From Paenibacillus melissococcoides (GTDB taxonomy: Bacteria; Bacillota; Bacilli; Paenibacillales; Paenibacillaceae): DNA of 64,000 nucleotides. The notes beneath the pieces are model-generated. The model saw nothing but the letters and a program-made list of their open reading frames with translations. It was not told the origin of the DNA and made no database searches. This document shows, piece after piece, positions 8,422 to 16,976 of this stretch (positions within the stretch are counted from its first letter, which is position 1; every line of letters starts with the position of its first letter). A program made the position numbers and the translations under genes. Where the stretch lies: positions 372,001-436,000 of the forward strand of contig CALYLO010000006.1 in the NCBI GenBank assembly GCA_944800085.1, read 5' to 3'.

Positions 8422-9714
8422 TCACATCATAGGCAGAACCAGCTGGCGGTAGATATCCAGCATCCGGCTTGCAGCTTGGGAGACATGGAACCGCTCCGTT
8501 ACGAAAGACCTTCCGGACTCCACCAGCTCGCTTATCTCTTCGCTGCCCATCCGCCGAATCTGCTGAATATGAGCCATCAGCAGTTCTCGCGATACAGGCT
8601 GCTCTGAATGGTGATCCCCGAACCAGCAATCCCACGCCTGATCATATTTGCTGGCGTCGATGACACCGAGGAACCCTCTGCTTCCGGCGGATATAAGAGG
8701 GCGCTGGCAGGCCATAGCTTCCAGCCCGATCCGGCCGGTTCCGATTACGCAATCACTGATGGCGTAGCAAGCTCTCATATTCAATACTTCTCCTGGAAAA
8801 ATGATAAACGGTTCTCCGGCTAACTGCCGCTCTCGCTCTGCAAGCTCCGCTACTTTTTGCTCGTCTCGACCGCCCCCTACAATCATGAGAATGAATTTGG
8901 AGTTCCCCGATCTGCGCAGCGCGGCCACCGTGCGAATCGATTCCTCGCATATATCCGCCTTCTCCCAGGACAGACGGCCGGCATATAATACGACAAAGGC
9001 ATGATTCGGTATCCCCAGCTTGCTGCGCAAGTATTGCTGGTACGTTGGATTGTAGGCGTTGTACTCGGCCACATCGACTCCATTGGGGATGAGCTGCGAC
9101 TCAATGCCATGAAGGCGCAGCATGCGTTCCACCACGGGGCTGACACTGATGAAGGTCGTGCCGGACTTCAGCTTTTCCATGGCAGGGCCATCGTAATAGC
9201 ATCCATGAACGGTAAAGACAAAAGGGATATTCATGTGCTCGGCCGCCTTCCTTGCCAGCTCGCCGGAAGGAGTCTGATGGGCATGCACAACGTGGATTCG
9301 TTCGGCATGGATGACCATTTTCAGCACGTTCAAATGCTGAATCTGGTTCGCCGCGTCAGGCTCGAAATTATCCTGTACGAAATCGATCTCATAGTACGGA
9401 CATCCGAGTCCGACAAAGGAATCCAACAGCTTCCCTCTCTTGCCGGCAACAGCCACGAACGCACCCTGACGAATAAGCTCTCTTGTCAACGACAGCGTAT
9501 ACGTCTCGGTTCCTCCGATATTGAACTGATCGATGACCATCAAGATGCGCAGCGGCCATAATATAGGGGAAGGGACGGGTGAGATATCGGCAGGTACTGG
9601 ATGAAGGGCAGCAGGGCTGGCCATTCCTGTCCGTTTGCGGGTTCGCTTCATCGAGGAATATGCACTTCTTCCCGTTTTTTTCTTGACAGTCAGCGCCCGT
9701 TTGGTTTTCTGCAT
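8422..9714 (-). CDS. GT4 glycosyltransferase with basic N-terminal extension
   Basis: Second GT4 enzyme of the coat cluster. The first 30 residues are Lys/Arg-rich (MQKTKRALTVKKKTGR) and precede an ordinary GT-B start, LRILMVIDQFNIGGTETYTL, where the GGTE glycine loop is clear. VLYAGRLSWEKA opens the donor domain, and the carboxyl motif appears as GRIGLEAMACQRPLIS. It is first in the operon: its stop lies 28 bases before the preferred start of the CotS-like gene. Upstream is AAGGGCG, a modest SD. Sugar specificity cannot be read. The basic extension may tether the enzyme to an anionic coat surface or an acidic partner, but that is inference. Confidence 0.82.
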   Translation of the reverse strand: MQKTKRALTVKKKTGRSAYSSMKRTRKRTGMASPAALHPVPADISPVPSPILWPLRILMVIDQFNIGGTETYTLSLTRELIRQGAFVAVAGKRGKLLDSFVGLGCPYYEIDFVQDNFEPDAANQIQHLNVLKMVIHAERIHVVHAHQTPSGELARKAAEHMNIPFVFTVHGCYYDGPAMEKLKSGTTFISVSPVVERMLRLHGIESQLIPNGVDVAEYNAYNPTYQQYLRSKLGIPNHAFVVLYAGRLSWEKADICEESIRTVAALRRSGNSKFILMIVGGGRDEQKVAELAERERQLAGEPFIIFPGEVLNMRACYAISDCVIGTGRIGLEAMACQRPLISAGSRGFLGVIDASKYDQAWDCWFGDHHSEQPVSRELLMAHIQQIRRMGSEEISELVESGRSFVTERFHVSQAASRMLDIYRQLVLPMM

Positions 9715-9893
9715 CGATTCACGCCCTTTATAGAGGGGTTAGCATATATTTCATACATATGTCATAGGAACAAAAGTGACATGTACACTCGTGTATTTTT
9801 GAGGATGATATTCCTTTTCCGCCATTGACTACCTATTTTTCAGAAGAGGTTGAATATATTGCATCAGAGTCTGTTTATAGAGAGGTGACCTCA

Positions 9894-10433
9894 TTGAAGG
9901 AGTACCGATTGCCCGAGCATGCCGAAAAAATAGGGAGCGGACAGCAAGGGACGGTGTACCGGATTGCGCCTGATCGATGCGTCAAAATCTATGCCAAGGC
10001 GCGGTACGCCCAACTGGAATACGAAGCATACTGCCGGGCAATGGGCTCGCCGATGCTGCCGAAGCTCTATGAGGCCGGATCGGATTATATCATTTTGGAA
10101 TATTTGGACGGGGAGACGATGCAGTCCCGGCTGCGCCGCACTGGCCGCCTGACGAGAGAGAATGCGGCACAGATTTTGGACATTCTTGATGAGATGAAAG
10201 AGAGGAAGTTTACCCGAATCGACATTGCCTTGTTCCATCTCTTTTTCTATCGGGGCGGCAAGATGAAAATTATCGACTTGGTTCATGCTTATTCCCAATC
10301 TTGCGCCGTTCCTATCGTATTGGCCGAGGGACTCCGAAGAATGAACCTGCTGGAATCGTTCCTGGAGCATGTCGAGGCGCTCGATTCGGAACGGCTGCGC
10401 GATTGGGATGAATTGATCAAAAGGAGTGGTTGA
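9894..10433 (+). CDS. small protein-kinase-like protein
   Basis: 179 residues resembling the N-lobe and part of the C-lobe of eukaryotic-type kinases. GSGQQGTVYRI is a glycine-rich loop, VKIY carries the lysine and YIILEYLDGETM is a hinge. The catalytic loop is unusual: RIDIALFHLFF replaces HRDxKxxN and IIDLVH replaces DFG. It may therefore be a pseudokinase or a divergent small kinase. TTG 9894 was chosen because GAGGTGA lies 5 bases before it; upstream TTG 9825 lacks an SD. The stop is one base from the next start, so it is coupled to the following CotS-type gene. It is divergent from the coat operon; no convincing promoter was found in 9715-9893. Confidence 0.72.
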   Translation: MKEYRLPEHAEKIGSGQQGTVYRIAPDRCVKIYAKARYAQLEYEAYCRAMGSPMLPKLYEAGSDYIILEYLDGETMQSRLRRTGRLTRENAAQILDILDEMKERKFTRIDIALFHLFFYRGGKMKIIDLVHAYSQSCAVPIVLAEGLRRMNLLESFLEHVEALDSERLRDWDELIKRSG

Positions 10434-10434
10434 G

Positions 10435-11418
10435 ATGGGGGCATCCCTCGATGTCAGTGTGAACGATGCTTTCCGAACCACTGTGGAGCGGGTTTGCCGT
10501 CACTATTCGTTAGGCGAGCTGTTGGGGGAAGCGATCAGACTTCGGGGATCTTTTAATATCAATGTCAAAATCAGGACGACCACAGGAAACTATGTCATTC
10601 GATTCGCCAATTCTTCGGTTCGCGAAGAACATCTTCAATATGTGTCAAGGTTGCTGGATGCCTTGCCGGAGGAAGAGATACCCGTGCTGCGGCCGCTCAA
10701 GGATGAGCAGGGGGCCAGCATAATGTATCATGAGGGTCAGCGAATTCAAGTGACCCCTTTTGTGCGGGGGAGAAGCTTCCAATGCCGGGAGCAGCAAGTG
10801 CGGTCGAGCGCGGGCATGCTGAGGAAGTTCCATCGCCTGCTGCGGAATGGGAAGCCGGGGCCGATTCCGGACTGGTCATTTTATCGCTCGACCGCTTATT
10901 TGGCGGATACGTTCCGTCACCTTCGCTCGCTGCCGGGAATACCGCCCGAGGAGATTTCCCGCACATCCTATTTTATGGAGCGGACGGTCAAGCAGTATGA
11001 TGAAGCGGAACCGTTGCTGCCGCGTTCCATTATTCATGGCGACTGGCATTTTTGGAACCAGCGGTATCTGTTCAACGATGTCAACTGCGTAATGGACTTT
11101 GATTTTGTGCAGCATGGCGTCCAATTGTTCGACGTTGCCTATGCGTTATGGGTGATCTATTTGCTGCTCCCCCATTACGCGAATACGTTCGATGCCGCCT
11201 TTTTATCTGGCTATGGGGAACTGACCGACGAAGAGATTTCCGCTCTTCCTGCAGCGCTCTGCCGGGTAAGCTTGTTCTTCCTCTGTCAGACGGCTTATGC
11301 GCCCGATCCTGTCGCGAAATGGAAGCGGCAGTTCGAGCGGCAAAGGCCGTTTCTGGAATGGATGCAGGGGGAGGGGCGCCGCCGCGTCAGCGAGCTGGCG
11401 CGTTCGGCAAGAGGGTAG
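10435..11418 (+). CDS. CotS/APH-type phosphotransferase-fold protein
   Basis: 327-residue protein with the aminoglycoside/choline-kinase fold common to CotS and related coat proteins. The Brenner-type catalytic loop is IIHGDWHFWNQ, with Asp and Asn retained, and the metal-binding motif is VMDFDFV, so phosphotransfer is chemically possible, unlike in the larger paralogue at 6591. ATG 10435 follows AAGGAG by 8 bases; a GTG at 10426 sits inside that SD and is rejected. One base separates it from the kinase-like gene upstream. Likely role: spore coat or small-molecule phosphorylation linked to coat glycan; substrate unknown. Confidence 0.82.
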   Translation: MGASLDVSVNDAFRTTVERVCRHYSLGELLGEAIRLRGSFNINVKIRTTTGNYVIRFANSSVREEHLQYVSRLLDALPEEEIPVLRPLKDEQGASIMYHEGQRIQVTPFVRGRSFQCREQQVRSSAGMLRKFHRLLRNGKPGPIPDWSFYRSTAYLADTFRHLRSLPGIPPEEISRTSYFMERTVKQYDEAEPLLPRSIIHGDWHFWNQRYLFNDVNCVMDFDFVQHGVQLFDVAYALWVIYLLLPHYANTFDAAFLSGYGELTDEEISALPAALCRVSLFFLCQTAYAPDPVAKWKRQFERQRPFLEWMQGEGRRRVSELARSARG

Positions 11419-11477
11419 CGGGCTTGATTATCAGGGTTGAACTTGGACTGGGCCCCCCCATTTTTCAAAAATGCAAT

Positions 11478-11550
11478 ACAAAAAGAAATCGTTCTTTCGT
11501 AAAATGGAAGTACCAACCTGCCATCTGCGAAAGGAACGATTTCTTTGTAC
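11478..11550. repeat. 73-nt imperfect inverted repeat
   Basis: Arms of about 22 bases at 11478-11499 and 11528-11550 share the sequence AAAGAAATCGTTC in inverted orientation, with two small bulges. ATGG and CCAT in the loop extend the pairing. It lies 60 bases behind the CotS-type gene in AT-rich DNA. No U-run follows, so it is more likely a remnant of a miniature element or a structured RNA than a terminator. Confidence 0.6.
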
Positions 11551-11833
11551 ATGTAACGTCATTCTTGGTACACTGTTTTTCTTGACGCACATCGTCCACT
11601 CTAGAAAAGTGAAACGGGGCTTTGAGAAATCTGGACACGCCCTTTTTAAACTCACCAACAGCGATGAAATAGTCCGCTCGATGGTAATAATATTCAGCTA
11701 GTTGTGAAATCATGTTGGGATTGTTGTTAATGATGTGATGTGGGTCGATAGGGTAGGAAATTAAATTTTTGGCTTAATCGCCGTTAAAAATGCAAACACC
11801 TGTTAATACTGGAAATAAAGAGACCAGTAGAAG

Positions 11834-12094
11834 ATGAGTTGTTTTCATATGTTTGTCAATCTAAAGGAAGGGCGACTGGACGAGCTTCTTCATATTCCGG
11901 AACCGTGGTACATTCGTAAGGTGGAGTTCAGCCTGGAAGCCAAGCAATTGGACGTATACGTCAAGTTTCGAAAGCGGGCGTTATTTCCATGTGCAAAGTG
12001 TGGTGAGCCCAATCAACCAGTTCGGGATATCGCTAACCATGACCGCACGTGGCGTCATCTCAATTTTTTTGAGTATGGGGCCCTGTCGGTCTAG
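11834..12094 (+). pseudogene. N-terminal fragment of ISL3-family transposase
   Basis: 86 codons corresponding only to the start of ISL3-type transposases: a leading helix ending in PWYIRKVEF, then the zinc-binding CAKCGEPNQPVRD segment and HDRTWRHLNFFEYG. The remaining several hundred residues, including the catalytic DDE core, are absent, and unrelated AT-rich sequence follows. No second zinc-ligand pair is completed. It is a truncated relic inside the 11.4-12.8 kb remnant zone, not a functional gene. No terminal repeat was recognised. Confidence 0.75.
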
Positions 12095-12228
12095 TGATAG
12101 GATTTAGTTTAATAGTTGCAACGATAGTTACATAACGTTGATTGCAATATATGAGCAATTAAAAGTGTACGTTTACCGATTCGTAAGCGTCAAACTAAGC
12201 ACACCTCTTCAAAGAAATGAAAGCCTGT

Positions 12229-12408
12229 CACAATGGGGCTGTCCTAAAGTTAACACGCCTTGACCGTTCGACGAATGGTCGAACCGGAGAGTGTATTTGG
12301 GCAAATAAAAACAACAGAAAATTGAAACGCTTCCTGCTTCAAGGCCTATCAATAGTAAGCCTCGAGGTCGGGTGGCTTTCCCTTGCCCACCATTGCCTAT
12401 CTTGTTGA
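12229..12408 (+). pseudogene. C-terminal remnant of an IS1182-type transposase
   Basis: Codons around 12300-12400 read KNNRKLKRFLLQGLS, then VSLEVGWLSLAH, the conserved end of DDE transposases of the IS1182/IS5 kind. Just before, PESVFGQI lies in another frame, so a one-base deletion has broken the reading frame. At 12229-12243 the string ACAATGGGGCTGTCC also occurs at 15183, and resembles an IS1182-type terminus. The sequence is unlike the intact element at 28.5 kb, so a different, older insertion is implied. Confidence 0.55.
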
Positions 12409-12816
12409 AAGGGGGGCTACGGAAGCTTTAAAAGTACAAGATTTTATGAACCTCTTATCCAATTTTTACTCACAGAAGTTTGTGGTAGTGCGGCTTTTGT
12501 TTTAGACAATTGGATCGATTTTCATAGTAGCAGGTTACAGGCAGATATTATCAATAAAAATAAAAAAAATGATCTTAACAATGATATTTAGTGGTGGATC
12601 TCGTTGTTCAATCTAACGGATCGGAGGATGGAAGCTCCTCGGACGGTCGATGGATGATTCGGCTCTGTGCCGGGTTCATCCTATCGCCAGGGGCTGGTAC
12701 ATCCGAGATGGTCCCGCGAGCGGCCGATCGGCTCCGCCGAAGAGCGAGCCATTTGAAAATCCAATCCGCGTAGCGTAAGCTGAAATATATAGGCTAACAG
12801 CAATGGAGGAAACAGC
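12409..12816. other. intergenic segment before the alarmone synthetase
   Basis: 12409-12600 is AT-rich with no gene seen. About 12600-12775 is abruptly GC-rich with short complementary blocks (for example GGAG...CTCC at 12623-12638), then AT-rich again up to GGAGG before the start. A 60-codon ORF here has no recognisable features. The GC-rich block might be a structured leader or leftover coding DNA; neither is shown. Confidence 0.4.
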
Positions 12817-13461
12817 ATGAACATGACGATTGGACGATTTGAAATACTGGAAGCGCTGCAGAAGCATTGGGGCGGCTTTTTTCGACAGTATCAAATGGCG
12901 CTCAATGAGCTGAAAAGCGATTTTCAGATCATTGATTTGGAATGGAAGACAAGGCATGGCTATTCTCCGATCGAGCATATCAAGGGGAGAATCAAGGAGC
13001 CGCTGTCTCTCATCAAAAAGATGGAACGAAAAAACATCCCGTTCAACCAGCAGATCGTGCAGGAGCAGATTCGGGATATCGCCGGCATTCGCATCGTGAC
13101 GACGTTCATCGATGACGTATACATGATGAAAGAGCATATTGAACAACGGGAGGATATTCGCGTTATTCAGATCAAGGACTATATTCAAAACCCGAAGCCA
13201 AGCGGCTATATGAGCTTGCATTTGGTTGTTCAGACCCAGGTGATTCTATCGGAAGGCGTACTGTGGATTCCGGCGGAGATTCAACTGCGGACCTCATCCA
13301 TGGATTTCTGGGCGGCGACGGAACATAAGCTTAATTACAAATACCAAGGCGGAGACATCCCCGAGGAAGCGAAAGAACAGTTGAAGGCCCTCGCGCAATC
13401 CTCCTTTCAGATGGATCGGCAGATGTCGCTGCTGCGCAATCAGTTACTTACATCTTCATAG
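12817..13461 (+). CDS. small alarmone synthetase (YwaC/RelP type)
   Basis: Stand-alone RelA/SpoT synthetase domain, 214 residues, that makes (p)ppGpp from GTP/GDP and ATP without a hydrolase or TGS/ACT regulatory domain. Visible family motifs are HGYSPIEHIKGRIK near residue 48, IRDIAGIRIV, KDYIQNPKPSGYMSLHLVV and AEIQLRTSSMDFWA. The string QNPKPSGY and the overall length are closer to YwaC (RelP) than to YjbM (RelQ), from memory of those proteins. ATG 12817 follows GGAGG. It stands alone, between IS debris and an envelope hydrolase; in Bacillus the YwaC class responds to cell-wall stress. A short palindrome follows the stop. Confidence 0.88.
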   Translation: MNMTIGRFEILEALQKHWGGFFRQYQMALNELKSDFQIIDLEWKTRHGYSPIEHIKGRIKEPLSLIKKMERKNIPFNQQIVQEQIRDIAGIRIVTTFIDDVYMMKEHIEQREDIRVIQIKDYIQNPKPSGYMSLHLVVQTQVILSEGVLWIPAEIQLRTSSMDFWAATEHKLNYKYQGGDIPEEAKEQLKALAQSSFQMDRQMSLLRNQLLTSS

Positions 13462-13468
13462 AATAGAT

Positions 13469-13484
13469 TGCCAATATTTTGGCA
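13469..13484. terminator. short palindrome TGCCAA-TATT-TTGGCA
   Basis: Six-base arms with a four-base loop, 8 bases behind the alarmone synthetase stop, followed by T-rich DNA at 13491-13506. It could be a weak terminator or an operator for the next gene; too short to decide. Confidence 0.35.
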
Positions 13485-13561
13485 TCTACGGATTTTCTCT
13501 TTTTTGCTAGGATGAGGATGGGCATTAATCTATCATCTCTAGTGAAGGAAGGACATCCGAA

Positions 13562-15154
13562 TTGAGTTTTCGACGCAAATTCGTCATTTTGGCGGCTGCG
13601 GCCGCCATGTTCATTACAGGAAGCTTGGCATGGGGAGAATCGAAGAGCGCCCCGCTGCCGTTCGACGACATTGAGGGCCTCTATGGGCAGGAGGATATTG
13701 TCGACCTCTATAATAAAGGCATTGTCACCGGCTTCGGCAACCGGACCTATGAACCGGAGAAAGCGGTGACGCGGGCCGAGTTCATTTCGATGGTGAACCG
13801 TCTGTTCCAGGTGCAGCCTGTGGCCAGCGAAATTCCCGCATTCGATGACGTGCCGCGCAAGGCGTGGTACTACGGTACGGTGCAGGCGGGATTGCTGCTC
13901 CAGCTGGTGGATGGAACGGGAGAGCGTTCCTTTGAGCCGCAGCGGCCGGTAACCCGTCAAGAAGCGGCGGCGATCATCATGCGGGCGTTCAAGCAGCCGA
14001 AGGAGCCGACTGGCTGGCTGACTTACGAGGACGCCTCCCTCATCGCGGAATGGGCCGTTCCGTATGTCAGCATGATGCAGCAGCAGAATCTGATGAACGG
14101 AGATGGGGGCAAGTTCCACCCGACCGATCCGATGACCCGCCAAGAAACGGCTGTCGTACTGCATCGCGCCCTTCAGCGGCCGGACTGGTCGAACGCGCTG
14201 GATGCGGCCGCGCCGGATCGGATCGAGATGGGGTGGCAGCATGAATTGACGACGCAGCAGTACATAGCGGAAGTTGCTTCTTCGCCTGTCAATACCTTGA
14301 CCCCGCGCTGGTATTTCCTTGATTCATCCCAGACGGTCTCTGATCATACCGACATGACGCTCATCAACTGGGCGAAGCAGCATGGCAAGCAGGTCTGGGC
14401 GATGGTGGGCAACCGGTATGACGCGGATCTGACGCATCAAGCGCTCACCGATCCGGCATGGAAGAACGCCGTCATTTCGAAGCTGACGGGCTTTGTCAAG
14501 AAGTACGGGCTGGATGGTTTGAATCTCGATTTTGAAAATGTGTACCCGAAGAACCGGGAAGCGCTCACCGCCTTCGTCACCGAGCTGGCTGACGAGCTGC
14601 ATCGGCTGGGGGTCGTGCTGTCTGTTGACGTGTCTCCGGATCTGGGGACCGATTGGACCGAAGCCTTCGATTATGCCGCCCTGGGAGAGGCGGCGGATTA
14701 CATCGTCCTGATGGGATATGACGAGCATTGGGGAGGCGCCCCGACAGCCGGTTCGGTATCGTCGCTGCCGTGGGTGCAGCGCGCGTTGGATAAGCTGCTG
14801 CTGTCGGTTCCTTCGGACAAGGTGGTTGCCGCGCTTCCCTTCTATACGAGAGAGTGGATCGTACAGGGGGAGAAGCTGACTTCCCGCGACTTGACATTAA
14901 TTGAACAAGGAGAGCTGCTGCGCTCCCGCAAGACAAAATGGGACGGGGAGACGGCCCAGTATGTGGCGGACTTCACGGCCAGCGGCGCTCGCCGTCTGGT
15001 CTGGGCGGAGGACAGCCGATCTCTCGCCGCAAAATATGCGATGGCGGCGAACCGCGATATCGCCGGCTTCGCTTACTGGTATGCGGGGGCCGAGACCGAT
15101 GATGTATGGGTTGCGCTGGAGAACCAATGGAGATATGCTTCATTCCGGTTCTAG
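13562..15154 (+). CDS. secreted SLH-domain glycoside hydrolase family 18 protein
   Basis: Signal peptide (SFRRKFVILAAAAAMFITGS) followed by three S-layer-homology repeats at about 35-85, 92-140 and 150-200, each ending in a TRAE or TRQE motif; these anchor proteins to pyruvylated wall polymer. From about residue 220 a GH18 barrel follows, with catalytic motif DGLNLDFEN, Glu retained, as in spore-lysis YaaH/SleL-type hydrolases. VLMGYDEHW and FAYWYAG are later barrel strands. The predicted substrate is peptidoglycan or another N-acetylglucosamine polymer. TTG 13562 is preceded by AAGGAAGGA with 8 bases spacing. 530 residues; single-gene unit ended by the hairpin at 15189. Confidence 0.88.
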   Translation: MSFRRKFVILAAAAAMFITGSLAWGESKSAPLPFDDIEGLYGQEDIVDLYNKGIVTGFGNRTYEPEKAVTRAEFISMVNRLFQVQPVASEIPAFDDVPRKAWYYGTVQAGLLLQLVDGTGERSFEPQRPVTRQEAAAIIMRAFKQPKEPTGWLTYEDASLIAEWAVPYVSMMQQQNLMNGDGGKFHPTDPMTRQETAVVLHRALQRPDWSNALDAAAPDRIEMGWQHELTTQQYIAEVASSPVNTLTPRWYFLDSSQTVSDHTDMTLINWAKQHGKQVWAMVGNRYDADLTHQALTDPAWKNAVISKLTGFVKKYGLDGLNLDFENVYPKNREALTAFVTELADELHRLGVVLSVDVSPDLGTDWTEAFDYAALGEAADYIVLMGYDEHWGGAPTAGSVSSLPWVQRALDKLLLSVPSDKVVAALPFYTREWIVQGEKLTSRDLTLIEQGELLRSRKTKWDGETAQYVADFTASGARRLVWAEDSRSLAAKYAMAANRDIAGFAYWYAGAETDDVWVALENQWRYASFRF

Positions 15155-15188
15155 CGCGGCAGGGGAGCGGTGTGCCCCTCACAACAAT

Positions 15189-15232
15189 GGGGCTGTCCCA
15201 TAAGTAGTATTTGGCTACAATGAGACAGCCCC
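15189..15232. terminator. hairpin with IS1182-like terminal sequence
   Basis: GGGGCTGTC (15189-15197) pairs with GACAGCCCC (15224-15232), with CAT/ATG and GTAG/CTAC pairs inside. It can terminate the GH18 gene 35 bases upstream. The GGGGCTGTCCCA start is also typical of IS1182-type ends, and part of the string recurs at 12229, so it may be a tiny mobile-element relic. Confidence 0.55.
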
Positions 15233-15259
15233 CCTGAATCTCAACGCTCGACTTGCTGA

Positions 15260-15281
15260 AAAACTGCAAAAATGCAGTTTT
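15260..15281. repeat. perfect 9-bp palindrome AAAACTGCA/TGCAGTTTT
   Basis: Stem 15260-15268 with 15273-15281 around AAAA. Together with CTTCCTGCAAAACTGCAT at 15310-15327 it carries the TGCAGTTTTGCAGGA core of the dispersed repeat family, here in reverse orientation. Confidence 0.6.
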
Positions 15282-15322
15282 CCCTTCTGACGTTTACTCC
15301 GTTACAGGACTTCCTGCAAAAC

Positions 15323-15374
15323 TGCATGAATTTCAGCCTATGCAATAGTGCATGAATTTCAGCCTATGCAATAG
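15323..15374. repeat. two perfect tandem copies of a 26-bp unit
   Basis: TGCATGAATTTCAGCC followed by TATGCAATAG occurs at 15323-15348 and again at 15349-15374 without a mismatch. It lies between the GH18 gene and the IS4 element, next to dispersed-repeat sequence. Confidence 0.9.
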
Positions 15375-15411
15375 ATAGAAAGCAAAAATCGGCGAAAAAG
15401 ATGCGCTTTTA

Positions 15412-16924
15412 CACTAGCGTTGCATCGAGCGGTTAGTTCATAATCTAATTTCAATTAACATCAATATATGATATATATTTACATTTGCGATGTCCGCGCT
15501 AAGTCTAAAAAAGTCGAGCTGGAAACAGACCCTACGCGTTATCCATTATATGTAAAAATCGTTTTCGTTTGTCATTACGTCACAATCAGTCTCGGTTTCA
15601 TCGACTTTGTTGCCTTTTTCGGACGTCTCCCATTTCGCTTTGGTCGACCTCTAGATGTTCGAGTCGGCTTGCGGTTGAGTGCAGCGATCAAATTTTCCCA
15701 TGGTTTTTCCGCATAGATGCGAATCAACTGGAGGAGGTCCCATGTCGACTTTTTACAGTCCAGTGTTAATTTAATCAGCAAACAGAGAGCATACGCGATT
15801 AAAGCAATATACATTTGGTTCCAAATCGCTTCGGCCGTATAACCGTGGGGTTTTACCAATCGAATATGCTGCTTGACCCATTTAAAAAACAACTCAATAT
15901 GCCAGCGATTTCGATAAATCTCGGCAATTTGATGTGCGGATAAGTCAAATCGATTCGTTACAATTCGATAGGTACGCCCTTGGTCATCGTTAAACTCAAT
16001 CAAACGCAGAACCGCTGGCAGCTCAGGCATCGTCACATCAGCATCAAGGATAAACCCATTCTGCCTTTTGGGGAGGTCTCTTTTTCTGATGATCGTTAAC
16101 CGGCTCTTTTGCTTGACGCGGCAAACAAATTTAATCTTATCCTCTACCCATTTCTGAAAATGGTCGTACACCTGGTATCCTCGGTCCATCACGTAGGTCG
16201 CATCTTTATCCACTGTAAATTCCAACACGACTTCATGATCGGCTACATCTTTGGTTGAAGCGACGATCTTGTCTGGATACATCGTTTTGGAGTCCGCAAC
16301 GACCAAGGAGGTGTGCATCTTCACGCCATGGCTACTTTTGGAACAATAGGACCATTTCGCGAGAATGGGAGGTAGTGTAATTCCCGATGAATCGATTAGC
16401 TTGAGTTTCCCAATACCAGGCGTAATGCCGCGTTTCCCTTTTGTAAGTTGCTTGATTCGATCAATGAGCGAGAAAAAGAGCGTCTGAAGATACTCCATAG
16501 GCAGCCGTTTCAGCTTCCGCGATAGTTGGGAAGCGCTTATGCTCTTGAGTCCAAGCAGTTCTTGAAATTCAGGATTAGCGGCTACATGCTCTGACATGAC
16601 TTTGTATGAGTCTCGTTGCTGAAGCTGTGCCTCTACAAATAAGAGTGTCGAAGCGCCGACAAACAACTTTTGGGTCCGGTAATCCAATGACTCGTGTCGA
16701 GTAGAATGAACATGTAACCATTTTAGGCATTGACAAATGACGTTTTGATTCGGTACGTTATCCATAGAAATCTCCTTTGTTGAGGCGTTTTTATGGATAA
16801 CGCTTTGGGTAACTCAACAATAGGAGATTTCTTTATTTTTGTCCACGAATATAGTTCAATAAGTTACAAATATAGAGACTTATGGGGTAGAAATTTTCGT
16901 AAAAAGATTGATGCAACGCTAGTG
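15412..16924 (-). mobile_element. IS4-family insertion sequence, copy A (1513 bp)
   Basis: The ends are defined by CACTAGCGTTGCATC at the low end and its inverse at the high end (15-bp terminal inverted repeats). A perfect 9-bp target duplication GCGCTTTTA flanks it at 15403-15411 and 16925-16933. The single transposase gene is intact and nearly identical to copy B at 41696, so transposition is recent. Orientation is opposite to copy B. Confidence 0.93.
15575..16765 (-). CDS. IS4-family transposase (copy A)
   Basis: 396-residue DDE transposase. LKLIDSSGITLPP holds the first Asp, TYVMDRGYQVYDHF the second, and YRNRWHIELFFKWVKQH is the Y-R-E-K signature containing the catalytic Glu. SD AAGGAG lies just before ATG 16765. 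It differs from copy B at a handful of residues (for example Thr/Ala, Ala/Ser, Asn/Lys substitutions), with no frameshift, so it is probably active. The C-terminus is Arg/Lys-rich. It belongs to the element bounded at 15412 and 16924. Confidence 0.93.
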   Translation of the reverse strand: MDNVPNQNVICQCLKWLHVHSTRHESLDYRTQKLFVGASTLLFVEAQLQQRDSYKVMSEHVAANPEFQELLGLKSISASQLSRKLKRLPMEYLQTLFFSLIDRIKQLTKGKRGITPGIGKLKLIDSSGITLPPILAKWSYCSKSSHGVKMHTSLVVADSKTMYPDKIVASTKDVADHEVVLEFTVDKDATYVMDRGYQVYDHFQKWVEDKIKFVCRVKQKSRLTIIRKRDLPKRQNGFILDADVTMPELPAVLRLIEFNDDQGRTYRIVTNRFDLSAHQIAEIYRNRWHIELFFKWVKQHIRLVKPHGYTAEAIWNQMYIALIAYALCLLIKLTLDCKKSTWDLLQLIRIYAEKPWENLIAALNRKPTRTSRGRPKRNGRRPKKATKSMKPRLIVT

Positions 16925-16933
16925 GCGCTTTTA

Positions 16934-16976
16934 CAGGAATTTCATAAAATATCGTCTCAAATAGCGTAAATTCCTG
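16934..16976. repeat. 43-nt palindromic dispersed repeat, copy 1
   Basis: CAGGAATTT (16934-16942) and AAATTCCTG (16968-16976) pair at all 9 positions around a 25-nt loop. IS4 copy A sits directly 5' after its target duplication; before insertion the sequence read AAAGATGCGCTTTTACAGG. It lies between convergent genes. Confidence 0.75.
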
